From contig JAQMWT010000673.1 of NCBI GenBank assembly GCA_029834535.1, forward strand, positions 87,302 through 151,301: DNA of 64,000 nt. The letters run 5' to 3'. A program made the translations under genes and the position numbers. Origin of the DNA: Chrysophaeum taylorii. Taxonomy: Eukaryota; Sar; Pelagophyceae; Pelagomonadales; Pelagomonadaceae. Below, one piece after another: positions 32,432 to 43,053 of this stretch; within the stretch, counting starts at the first letter, position 1, and the number at the start of each line of letters is the position of its first letter. Under the pieces are notes generated by a model. That model had not been told where the DNA came from and ran no database searches. It saw only the letters and a program-made list of their open reading frames with translations.

Positions 32432-34175
32432 TTAGGTGATGATGATGGCTTCCTCGCCAACTCCTTCTCGGGTATCGTCCGCGAGGGCAACGCGCGGCGC
32501 CGAGGCGGCCTGGGTCCTGCGGGAGCATTGTTTTTTTGGCGGCGTGGACGCTTACGCGAGAGAATCGAGAACAGCAAGTTGCGACCCAGGGTGGCGGGTC
32601 CCGTTTGCCAATCGCGGTCGCTTTGGCCGGCGTCGCCTACGTGCCAAAGACGGCGTTGACTCGTGATAAACAGGCAGAACTGACGGTTGTTGCTGCTGTT
32701 GTGGCCCGTCTTCTGAAGCGTCGTCGTCGTCTGCCGAATCTTCGCCAGGCGCGTCGCGGTCGACGTCCTCGCTGCCGCCGCCGCCGCCGCCGCCGATTTC
32801 ACAGGTCCCCGGAGTCGTCGCTTCGGGCTCCTCGTCACCCTCGCCGTTCCGCTTGCGCGAGCGGGTCGCCGCGGCCTTGCCGGCATCCGTGATAACCGTC
32901 GTGCTAGACGGACCCCAGTTCTTGTGGTAGTCGTTGGCGGCGGCGCTCGCGGCCGGCGTCGAGGGTCGTTGCTCGACGCCGAGCAGGTCGAGGTATGGCT
33001 TGGTGTGGTACAGGTCGTACTGGACCACGAGAGGTGGCTCGTCGGGATGATTCGGCGAGGCAAACGTAAATTGGACGTGCTGGACCTGGGCGCGAAGCGT
33101 CGTGCCGTTCGACTTACGGTCGATATTCATCGTCGCGCGCGTGCGCGCAAAGCCGCAGTCGGTGAACTTACGCGGCAGCGGCGCTACCTCGTCTTTCTCA
33201 AAGTAGATGTAGACGCGACGACCGTTGTTCGCGTCGTAGAGCCGTCGCATGCGTTCCTGGGAGATCGCGACCCAGTACCCCTGGCTTGCGACGAGCTCGT
33301 CGCGACACAGGTGGACCGACTTGTCGCGCTTGAGGACGTTCTCGCAGATCTCTTCGGGCGTGATGTCGTGGGCGAGCATGAGCATGAGCATGCGTTGCTT
33401 CTCCTCTGGCGACCCCCGCGCGCGTGGGTTTCCGGGGGACTTGCCATCGCCTTTGCCGTCGCTGTTCGCGCGCACCGGCGCGGCCCCGCCCTGTTTGAGG
33501 AGTCGCTGTTTGTACCCGTCGAGCGTCGGCGTCCTCTCTTTGAGCGCCATCTTGAGCTGCCACCGCGTGAAGGCGTTCGCCTCGTAGGCGCGGAACAGCG
33601 CGTCGACGTCGGAGCGCGCGCGCTCGAGGACCACGTTCAGAGGTCCGAGGCCGAATCGGCGGTCGTCGTTTCCCGGTCGGACGGCCGGAGGGCGAAGTTG
33701 CTGCCCCATCGGGTGACCTCGGTTCGCGTCCGGCGGCAAGCTTCCTCCCGTCTGCGTCGAGGGGGGCACGTGCCCGCCGGGCGCGTTCAGGTTCTGCCTC
33801 GGAACCATCTTGAAGGGTGGCTGCTGCGCCGGCGCTCCGCCCGGCGGCGGCTGCTGCGCGCCCTGAGGCGGCGGGTGACCGCTGGGCCCCTGGCGGTACC
33901 CCGGCGGTCCTCCCGGGTGGTGCCCGCCGCGCGGCGGCCCGTGGTACGGTGGATACCCGCTGTGCGGCGGAGGGAAGCGCCGGTGCGCGCGCGGTGGACC
34001 TTGGAGGTACGGCGCGTGCGTCGGCGGATACGCGTAAGGATCGTTTCCCTGCGCCATACCCATCGGAGGCGGAGGCGGCGGCGGCGGCCCGCCTCCGTGC
34101 GGCGGACGCTGGTGCGGGCGTGGCCCGGGGGCCATTGGCGGCGGGTGAACCTCGCCGCCGCCGCCACCACTGCCG

Positions 34176-34216
<41 letters not shown>

Positions 34217-35094
34217 GTAGGGCGGCTGGTAGTCGTACCCCTGGTAGTCAGAACCACCCGATGACGTCGCGACCCCAGTGCCTGATGGGAAGTTGGAGCT
34301 TGCGGGGAGAACGTTTTGCGGTGGCGGCGAGCCCTTGGAAGTGCCACCGCCGCCAACTCCTGTCACCGCCGCCGCTGGCATGGGAGGAGACGTCGCCGCC
34401 GCGGCCGCCTTGATGCTCATGAGGATGTCTTGGTCGACAGCCTTGGGCCGCTTGGACGCAACGCTCGGCGTATCGCCGCAGCTGCCGTACGAATCAACCG
34501 ACGCCCCGCTCGCGGCATCTGCGGAGGCGTCACAACACCACGAACATCGAGGGCAAGGAGAGCGACGCACCGTCTTCGTCCTTTCCGCGGTCTCGGTTCA
34601 TAGAGCCCGTCGCAAGAGGGGGGAGCTCGCTCCGACACGTCGAGGGCTCCGCTGGGCCGCCTTGGTTCGGCTCGCGGCGCAGGAGGAGCACAACCGGGTC
34701 CGGGGCCTCCTTGAGCAGTTCGCGCAGGTGACGCTGGCCCTTCCCGTCGATGAACTTGTTCGCGACCGCGAGAATGTGGTCGCCCCGAATGACCGAGCCG
34801 CGAGCCGTCAACTCGGCAGCGTCATCGGCGAAGCCGTCCACGTAGCAGCCGCCTGAAAAAAATATGATTTCTGCCAGGAATTCACGTACCGTCCTCGCGC
34901 TCTCTGACGACCATCCCCAGCGAGCCGTTCGGCTGACGCGGAATTGTCGCGCTCCGGAAGTTTTGAGGAAGAAGCGTCATGGCAGACGAATGATCCGCGC
35001 TAGCCCGCGGGGGGTTCCCTGCCTCGCTAGGTGGTGCACTTCCTCCTCCTCCTCCTCCTCCTCCTCCTCCGGAAGAGACCGCCGTCATCGCCAT
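32432..35094 (-). CDS. PDZ-domain protein with low-complexity linker and unknown C-terminal domain
   Basis: Four exons (34890-35094, 34571-34852, 32556-34518, 32432-32516) with introns of 37, 52 and 39 bp give about 844 aa. It starts MAMTAVSS followed by poly-Gly. Joining exons 1 and 2 completes a PDZ domain at about 55-130: SLGMVVRERED, then GSVIRGDHILAVANKFIDG and PVVLLLRRE. A 300-residue Gly/Pro/Gln/Tyr-rich disordered region follows. A structured region of about 190 residues comes next, with KQRMLMLMLAHDITPEEIC, GYWVAISQERMRRLYDA and PLVVQYDLYHTKPYLDLLG; I do not recognise it. The tail is acidic, then has a basic RRRRRPKRPR stretch that could be a nuclear signal. PDZ domains bind C-terminal peptides. 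A protein-like frame at 35100-35310 (FFERDLRLEATCARG) might be a further 5' exon. Confidence 0.7.
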
Positions 35095-36327
35095 CCGGTG
35101 GTTTCACGACCGCTGCTGCCTTCTCGCGGATAATCCAAAAAAAGGAATCACCCGGTTGACGTCCCCACAGCAGGTGCACGACGACACGAGCGGTACCTCG
35201 AGCACACGTCGCCTCGAGTCGCAGGTCTCGTTCGAAGAACGACTCAAGGTCCACGTCGACCTGCGCCCTTGTCGACTGAGCGCGACCCAGTCGTAGGTCT
35301 CCGCAGTAATGTAATGCGACTTGGCAAGTCTACTAAGAATACATACTAAAAAAAATCTAGTGTCGGTTGACTTCAACTAAAAAACACATTTTGGCCCAGT
35401 GAATGGAATCTCCGCGACTTCCGTCAACGCCAATTCCTCGTCAGAATGCTCACTGCATTGCACTGGTCTCAAGCTCCGACTGCAACGCCGCGGCCCCTAC
35501 CGGAAGCTGCGCGCACGCTTCACACACTACGACGAGCCCGCCAAGTCGCAGTCTGAAGACCGCGAGCCAAACACGAGCGATGCGGTCATGACGACGAGAC
35601 GTTCGCTCGAATGTCTCCTCCGCGCGACCCCCTCGCGACGCAATTCCATCGCCGTCGAAGCGCGCGCCACGAGGCACCCCTTTGACAGGACATCTTTCGG
35701 CAGGAGAAGACGCGCGCGGCGGTGCGCGCGCGCACGCGTGCTGGTCGGAGTTGTCCGCGATGCTGCCTTCGCAGCAGACGTGGCACATCAACCAACGTTA
35801 AAACAAAAAATCCGAAAGCGAACTCAACATTGGGCAGTGGGACCAGAAAGTACCTTCTTGCCCAGGACAGGAAATAGTGAACAGCCAAAAATTGGGCGGC
35901 GGTACTGTGCAACGGACTTAACGCTGCCCAAGGACAACGCGCCTGCTAGGGGCGACTCGCAGCACTTGCCCAGCTACGTGCAAGATTTATCCCCGTGCCA
36001 TGCATCCAGACGAGGTCTACCGTCGTGGACCATAAAATTCCGCGTCGTCGCGCACAGGCCGCGCCAAGTAGGACCTGCCGCGCACACTACCGGCGACAAA
36101 TGTCGGATAAAGAGCCGAATGACCGATACTCGCGGTATGAAACTGTCCAGCAGCTGCGTGTGGCACCGAGAGCCATATCCTAGCTAGCGCACCGCGCAAA
36201 ATTTCCGGGCCGTGGTACCACTAAAGCGAAGGAGAAGAAGCTCGCGTTGTTCTCGATAGTATCATGATCAGAGTTCGTCTGGAACGTCATGGAGGAGTTC
36301 GAGGAATGTGTCCATGAAACCTGCGGG
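35095..36327. other. Region with weak coding signals only
   Basis: On the minus strand a frame at 35450-35788 begins MCHVCCEGSIADNSDQ and runs 112 codons. Another at about 35100-35310 has protein-like composition but no ATG. Neither could be tied to a family or a clear exon structure. The plus-strand ORF at 35399-36187 looks like a shadow. Confidence 0.3.
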
Positions 36328-36985
36328 CTACAATGTGATCAAAACTAGATATAGATACTGACGAGCGGTGTCGTCGTAGGCGGCCAAGAACGCAGTTCGA
36401 TCGTGATCTCGGCTAGGACGGTCGGCCTTTTTGACGGACGTCCTGAAGGCATCCGCGAGATTCTTTGCCTGGCCCTTCTTGCCGGAATCGAGGTTTCGCG
36501 CCAAGAAGATCATGTCGTCCCCCTCGTCGTAGAGCTTGCGGAGGAAGAGGCCGACGGCCTCCCACTCCTTGGCATCGATGTCATCATCGCCCCTGTGCGC
36601 GATACTGTACTATTAGCAGTCGCGACCGTACCGACGAGTTTCTCAACCGAGTCCCAAAGCGGCTCCACTCTGCCTTAACCTGCGCGCGCATGGTGTGTCC
36701 TCGTCGCGACCGCTCTCGCCCGCAGGAAGCGGTCAAACCTGCGAAATGTCGCCAAAAGCAATCGACCAGGTCGTCTCACTGAAGGGGGCCGTCGGGGAGC
36801 GAGCCGTCGTCGCCGCTTGCCGCCCGCGCGGCACTCCCGGCGACGCTGGTGCTCCAGGAGATTGCAGCACCGATGGCTTTCCGCCGAGAGACGGGTCCCG
36901 CCGACATGACGACCAACGCCGCGGCGCGGTTCGCGACGAGCGCCACAAACAAGAGCAACATCCGTATCCAACGGCTCAATAACAT
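36328..36985 (-). CDS. Probable thylakoid-lumen protein (PsbQ/Psb31-like helical)
   Basis: The N-terminal exon starts at the ATG at 36985 with a signal peptide (MLLLFVALVANRAAA). It then has a transit-like stretch with a twin-arginine (GPVSRRKAIGAAISW) and an AxA site (GSAARA|AS). That is the bipartite plus Tat pattern of lumen proteins in complex plastids. An intron at 36739-36779 (41 bp, GTGAGA to TTTCGCAG) leads to exon 2 from 36738. The last exon runs from about 36600 to the stop at 36328 and is helical and charged (EWEAVGLFLRKLYDEGDDM, AKNLADAFRTSVKKADRP). Such four-helix proteins include PsbQ and diatom Psb31, extrinsic subunits of photosystem II. The middle splice junction could not be fixed, and the family call is by pattern only. 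Confidence 0.5.
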
Positions 36986-38760
36986 AATCAACGGAATTTA
37001 TCCGAAGTCTGGGCAGTTGCTTCCCTCGGAGACCGAGGAGCAACGCGCGCATGGAATCTCGAAAAATATTTCGAGCACAGCTGGTGGAGCACACCATTAC
37101 TCGCACTGTCATATGGTATGGCCTCATCGAATCGTCAGACTGTCAGCACGAGGAGGAACCCCAGGCGTCTTCCTTCATTCGCATGGCTCCGTTGCGCAGG
37201 CTGTTGCCCACTTGGTCGCGTTTCGCCAGAAAACGGAATGTTGCGATCTGAATGAGATGGGCCTCCATCCGTCGTCGAACATGCCCGACGCAGACCTTGA
37301 TGCGATTGTTGCGTTCAAATTGGCGTGTGGGCTTGGGGGCGTGGCATTGTCCACTTCGGGCGCACGCGTATGCACTCCCTAGTTGTCGAAGGCTCTCCTG
37401 AATTCGGCATCTCTCTGTTTCACGCGGAACGACGGCGCAGCTTGAAGTCGTTGGTGTGCCTGCGTGCGCGTCGCGCCCCGCGCCGATGTGACTTGTGCGG
37501 CACCAGCGCTATACGATGGCGTTGGTGCCTGCTAAGTACGCATGGACCAAAATGAAAACCCGAGACCGGGTTCAAGTTCTTTGCCCCGGTGGACGATCAA
37601 GCGCAATTTCCTAAACACTGGGCCTTGGTCAATAGGCGCCGCGGGCCGTTGCGAACGCGCTTATCTCCCAGAACATGTTTCGTATGGGCTTCTTGGTTCG
37701 TGTAGTCCTACCTCAACCCCGCTCCCTGACACATTTCCCTTAAAGCACGTTCCAGCCCATGTTGTCGTTGATGGTCGCCCGTAGCATACTGGCGATCACC
37801 TTATACAATGGAACTGGGGCGAAAACTATACGCTGCGCGTCTCATGACGACAGATTCGTTTTTGGCTTTCAACAGACGACGTCCGTCGGCTCCACACCGC
37901 ACTATCGTCCTATGTGAGTGCCTTAAAGCGCCAAAAATCAACCAGGTGGGCCATACCAAGCGCCCGGGGGTGTTCCACGCTCCTCAGCACCATGATTTGC
38001 CATACCGCGCCGAGCCCCTGCGCTCTGACCTTAACAGCTCGATCACTTCTGCAAGTCGCAAGTGTGACCCCTTCGAGAGGGCCAGGGCAGCACTCCCCAG
38101 AGCATGGACGGCATACTGATAAAAGTAATCCAGGAGAATTGTCATATGATCGAACCATCAAAAAGAAAAGCAGTGTGATTATGGGGGCGAATCAAGCGTG
38201 CGCCAACAGCTGCACTTCGAAGACGCGGCGCTAGACACTAGAGATGACTGGGCCATTTTCGAGGGACCTCGAGTATATTAGGCGGCTCCGATTGTCTGCC
38301 GGTTTTTCGGCCAGCATGGAGCGTCAAATTTGCAGTGACGATGATGGATCAGCTCATGCGGGAACTGGAAACTGGGAATGTCAAGGTCCGAGAACTTGAG
38401 GCAGCTAAAGCAGCCCTGGAGCCAAAAAGAAAGAACGCAGGTGTGCTCCGGGGGCAAGACGTTCAAATGAGTACGCGGATGTGCCGGGGGCTAAGTTGCT
38501 CTGCGCGGCACTAATAATTACGAAGACGCTTACGGTGTAGTGAGCATGCCTGCAGGCGTGTCGCAGAGCGCACTCGCTAAAAGCAACCGGCAGGAGACCT
38601 GTCCCGACTTCGATGGCGAGAGACTCTGGATAGATGGCGCTTCCGTGCGCGTCTTTCACACTCACAAGCCTGCGCACTCCTCAAGAAGATAGATTTGCCA
38701 AAACAACAATATGATTTCACGGAGTTTCAAAATTTTCCCTTAAATACGGACCCTAACCCT
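36986..38760. other. Gene-poor stretch with one coiled-coil relic
   Basis: No supported gene. At about 38345-38540 (+) a frame without convincing context reads MDQLMRELETGNVKVREL and continues as a short coiled coil; it may be a transposon or gene relic. The upstream region of the lumen-protein gene lies at 36986-37200. Confidence 0.35.
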
Positions 38761-39063
38761 GCGATCGCTAACCGTTGGTTGCGATGGAGGACGGCGCCTA
38801 ACACGCTTGCTCCCTGCGGCGGCCCCGGCCGTCCCGGAGTGAGAAGGTGCCTGCTCGCCTCCCGGGCTGGCCGGTTAGCACCCGGAAAGTCCGCGCTGGG
38901 ATGGGGTTCGCTCGGTTGGGCAGAACGCGACGGATCGATTGTTCGTGGACCAACACGTCCGTCGCTCTGCCCCAACTGCGTGATTTTCCTCTGTGATTCC
39001 GTACCGGCTCCTGCCGGTCCGGCCTGGCTCCCATGCTCGGGAGAGGTCTGAAGTTAGTTGGTT
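38761..39063 (+). repeat. Dispersed repeat family B, copy 1
   Basis: It shares blocks in the same order and orientation with 52853-53194. One is GGTTGCGATGGAGGACGG, one is a CGCCTCCCGGGCTGGCCGG-like block, and the last block contains GGCTCCCATGCTCGGGAGAG then GTCTGAAGTTAGTT. No ORF spans it. The element continues toward the inverted-repeat core at 39081. Confidence 0.65.
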
Positions 39064-39080
39064 TTAGTTCAAAATTTTCC

Positions 39081-39140
39081 TTGTTTCCCTTCGCGCTCAT
39101 CCATTCTGGCTCTTTGAGCCTGGGAGTTGCAAGCAACAAC
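39081..39140 (-). repeat. Solo copy of the inverted-repeat core seen at 3348-3598
   Basis: The reverse complement of CATCCATTCTGGCTCTTTGA matches the arm at 3358-3405 with few changes. It sits 20 bp after family B copy 1. Confidence 0.55.
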
Positions 39141-39411
39141 AATAATAATGACCTGTGAGACTTTGATTAAGGGGCAGTTTGGGAACACCACAGCAGACCC
39201 CCAAGCCCACCAGGTACCATTCACGTCTCCACGACCCCTGAAACCGCTGAACACCCTGCGTGCCCACTTTCGCACTCACCCCCCTTTCTTCTCTCGTAGT
39301 CGACTTTTAAAAGACCCATACTACGCCCTGCCGGAGGGCCTTGACAACGACAACATTCAGTCAACGAAAAAAAAAAAAAGGGTCCGAAAAACTCGGCATC
39401 GACAAGCAGGC

Positions 39412-39459
<48 letters not shown>

Positions 39460-39460
39460 G
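39412..39460 (+). repeat. (ACAG)n microsatellite
   Basis: About 12 units of ACAG directly before the 5'-truncated retrotransposon copy, with two AGAC units after its 3' end. Confidence 0.95.
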
Positions 39461-40537
39461 TCGCTGCTGGGCCGAGATGTGTGCCCAGTACTTTGGCTAC
39501 CCCTCTCCAGCTTGTTCGGGCCTCGTGGGCACTCGCATTCTGGGCACTGACGTCGTTCTCGACGCTCACGGCAAGGTGCTTCTCACGCAGGCCAACCTTG
39601 TCAAGCGCGGAGGAGCGCGGGCCACCTGGCACGACGGCCTGCTCGAGTGCGTCCTCTGCATCGTCAAAGAGGCCGGCATCCCCGCCCCGTCCGAGGTTTT
39701 CGGCATCTTTGCTGACGTCGTCGCCCCTACCATTCGCACGCGCCTCTACGGCCGGTACCGAGGCAATCTCGCCCGACGCCAAGTCATCCTAGACATCCTC
39801 ACCACGCTCGACAACAAGGAGCAACTCTACGAGACCTCAAAACCCTCGCAAAACCCTCGCTTGGGGTTCGTTATACACCACGCCCTCCACCCCTCCCACC
39901 GTCGCCTGTCGATCGGCGCGCAGTGCAAGTCCACTCCGAATACCTCGCTCACGCCCGCGGCATCGACGCCATCATCCCCCAGCCGGGCACAGCACCACCG
40001 CCTGGCTTCTTGGGACCTGTCGAAGAGCGGGTACGTAGCTACGGCACCGTCGCCGGCCTCGTCTTTGGTGCCTTCGGTGAGGCCAGCGCGGCGAGCCACG
40101 CCCTCGCCCAAACATGCGCAGAGCGCATCGCTGCGCGAACCTGGGTGGCAAGCGGCTGCGCCAACTTCACAGAGGCAAAGGCGGCCCAAACTCGCCGCAT
40201 CTACCGTGAGTGGGGGATCGCCAACGCATTGGGCCGGGCTCGCTGTGCCCTCACCGCCCTCACCCATGTCGCCGCCTCGGGGAGCCCCACCCAGGCCGCC
40301 CGATCCCAGCAGGACGTCACCCTTCGTCGCACATACGTCCGGCGGCAGCATGCGCACGACCTACGGGCGGGGCCCGTCCTCTCTTCGCCTGCCCCACGAC
40401 TCGGCGATGACCCCGACTAGGTCCCGCATACCTATCTCCGCCCGTCAGGCACATCCCTCCTACCCCACAAAACCACACACATCCTTCGTGCACCACACAC
40501 ACACACCCCTCTTACCAGTCGACCTTTAAAGACAGAC
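39461..40537 (+). mobile_element. 5'-truncated non-LTR retrotransposon copy
   Basis: It encodes the C-terminal third of the element protein. The first part is CAQYFGYPSPACSGLVGTRI and ANLVKRGGARATWHDG. The second is the region of the restriction-like nuclease, altered here (LDILTTLDNKEQLYE where the 61-63 kb copy has PDIL...YDIK). After a frame shift the end of the ORF follows (YGTVAGLVFGAFGEAS, then THVAASGSPTQAARS) with a stop at 40420. The untranslated tail ends GTCGACCTTTAAAGACAGAC. It is flanked by (ACAG)n on both sides, as expected for insertion into that microsatellite. Not functional. Confidence 0.75.
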
Positions 40538-40824
40538 GTGGCAAAAGAAGAGATAAAGCACATCCTTGTTGTTTCCGTTGAGGTCAGGAAGAAAGCAATG
40601 GCGGACGAAGAAGTAGTCAAGCAACAACGGTGCGGTGGGTGGTTGACAACCATACCTTGATGCACGCACGTCACAGCTCGGGGCGAGGCATCGATCATGC
40701 GAGAACGGCGGAAATTGAGGACCATCTGCAGCCACCGCCGCCGGTGGTGCGTCTTGATATATCTTGGTTGCGCGTGAAATCGCTAGGTCTCGTATGATCG
40801 TAGTCGCCGAAGCGGACTGGCTCG

Positions 40825-42309
40825 ATGCTAGAGCACGTGACGTGCGTGGTGTGCGGCGACCTCGGGGGCACGAACTCGCGGCTGGAGCTGTTTCGGATCG
40901 ACGACCCGGCGCGGGCGAGCGAGTTAGACCTGGCAAAGGTGGGTCGCGAGACGCCGTTCTTCAAGAACACGTACAAGAACGACAAAGTCGACGGCGATTT
41001 CACGACGCTGCTGCACCAGTTTCTGAAGGACTGTCGGCTGACGCACCTCGAGCTCGTGGCGGGATGCCTCGCCGTCGCGGGTCCGGTGTCGAACGATCGC
41101 GTCCATTTCACGAACCTGTCGTGGATCGTCGACTCGCGGCAGCTCGAGCAGGAATTCCTGATGCCGCACGGGTCGATGCGGCTGATCAACGACTTTGTGG
41201 CGAATGGATATGGGGTCGTGACGCTCGCCGACCACGAGTACGACGACATATCGCCGCGCGGAAAGGTCGACGCGACGCGCGGCGCGCCGGTCGCTTGCGT
41301 CGGCGCGGGGACGGGACTCGGCGAGACGTTCGCGACCTGCGTCCCCGGGACCGAACCGGTGTCGGGGGTGTTGCGGTACGACGCCTGGCCCTCCGAAGGC
41401 GGCCACGTCGGCTTCGCGCCGCGCGACCCGATCCAGCGCGAGCTCCTCGAGCACCTCCACGACAAGTTTGGCGGTCGCGTCTCGACCGAGCGCGTCGTCT
41501 CGGGAAAGGGTATCGTCAACGTCTACGAGTTCCTCGCTTCCAAGTTTCCCGAAGACGTCGATCCGATCATCGACAAGAGAATCCGGACAGAGACCGAGGG
41601 CGCGGCGATCGTCTCGAGGTCGGCCTACGACAACAAGCTCTGCGAGCGAGCGATGGAGATCGTCCTCGACGCCTACGGCGCCGAACTCGGCAACGCCGCA
41701 ATTAAATGGCTTCCCTTCGGTGGCCTCTACGTCGCCGGCGGCATCGCGGGCAAGAACCTCGAGCGCATCCGCGCCGAGGGCTCGGCCTTCTACAAGGCTT
41801 ACCTCGACCGCGGTACGTCCGTCTCTCGACTAGAAAAACCGTCGTCGTCGTCGTCGTCGTGTCATAACGCCCCCAGGACGCGTGAAGACTGTCCTCGACA
41901 GGATCCCGCTGCGCCTCGTGACCGTCGACGACCTCGGCCTCCGCGGCGCTCACTACGTTGCCATCACGATCCTCATCGAATTCGCGAAGAATAAGAAGCC
42001 CGCGCTCCGTCTCGAGACTTCGTCCCCCGACGACTACCCCGAGCCCGACGACTCTGATTGGGAGGCCAAAAACGATGCTTCCGACGCTAAAATCCAGCAG
42101 TCCTTGGAGCCCGCTCGCATCGACGGGTCAGTGGTGCCTTCTTTGTTAGTTATCCTTCACTCTTCTTCTCGCGACGACGACGACGACGCAGCTCGTCTTC
42201 GCTCGAAACCGCTCTTCTCGGCGTCGCGCGCGCGATGGTCTTTTGCTCGGTCGGCATCTCGCTCACAGCCCTCTTCTGCACCGCCCTTCTCACCCGCCGC
42301 TCTATTTGA
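40825..42309 (+). CDS. glk: Glucokinase (bacterial-type Glk) with predicted C-terminal membrane anchor
   Basis: Exons 40825-41812, 41877-42126 and 42192-42309 with introns of 64 and 65 bp give about 451 aa. The N-terminus has the ATP-binding CGDLGGTNSRLELF. LRLINDFVANGYGV supplies the catalytic Asp, and CVGAGTGLGETFATC and SEGGHVGFAPRDPIQ complete the Glk pattern. The enzyme phosphorylates glucose to glucose-6-phosphate. After the Glk core (ending near LRGAHYVAITIL) comes an acidic tail. The last exon then gives VARAMVFCSVGISLTALFCTALLTRRSI, a single hydrophobic helix at the extreme C-terminus. That looks like a tail anchor and is not usual for this family. The final exon depends on a GTCAGT donor, so the anchor is less certain than the kinase. 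No plastid presequence is seen. Confidence 0.88.
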
Positions 42310-43053
42310 TTTTGGTGCTTTGGGATTTCGTTTTATTCAAGACCCCGTCGGACCGTAAGAATCGCAACTTTTCTTTCCACTACTACGAATATTTTCCTGG
42401 ATGGATGGATGGATGGATGCAACCCCTCCTCCGGCAAGCACGGAGCTTTCTCCTCCTAATATTGTGCCAGCAGCGTCTCTGGTCCGCCGAAAATCACGTC
42501 GCTGCTTCTATAGTAAATTGTCCCGCCCCTCCTCATTCTCTATAATATCGTGGTCGGAGACCGTCGTCGGGATGCAACTTTCCGTTCTTTTAGCCAGACT
42601 AGTCGCGCGATGCTTGCAAGGGCGCGCCCATCCTCGAGACAGACAGACTGACAGTTGCTGGTCGGGAGCGCGACCCTGCCCCCCCCCCACGTGCACTTTA
42701 CCGCATATGTCGGGATAAGATCATAATTTCAGCTCCTCGTTTTCTTCTCAAGCAGCAACAGTCACGGGCTCGCCGAGAAGTTTTACCGAGGCGGAGAAGA
42801 TGCGGAGATAGAGCGCCTAGGAGCAACGTATCATCCTGATTGGCGACACATAGCGTCGTCGGACAGCAATACCGGCGGCGACCAGCACGTACGATGGCCA
42901 AATTTTATTTTAAGCACGTGAGTAGGATGGATGGGCAAAGGGGTAGGTGGGACATCTTCCACAACTATGCACAGCAATCGCGCTGCGACGTGTCGGGCAT
43001 GTCTTTGGTTAGGGGAAAGATGCGGAGCTACCAAGGCGTCAGGTTATCACAGT
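42310..43053. other. Intergenic between convergent glucokinase and PH-domain gene
   Basis: No coding signal. It contains a short (GATG)n tract near 42400-42420 and a brief CAGACAGACTGACAG stretch near 42640. Confidence 0.45.

Noticed and set aside
32924-34264. 446-codon plus-strand ORF opposite the PDZ gene
   Set aside because: Arg/Val-rich composition and full overlap with the better-supported minus-strand gene; it results from repetitive GC-rich codons.
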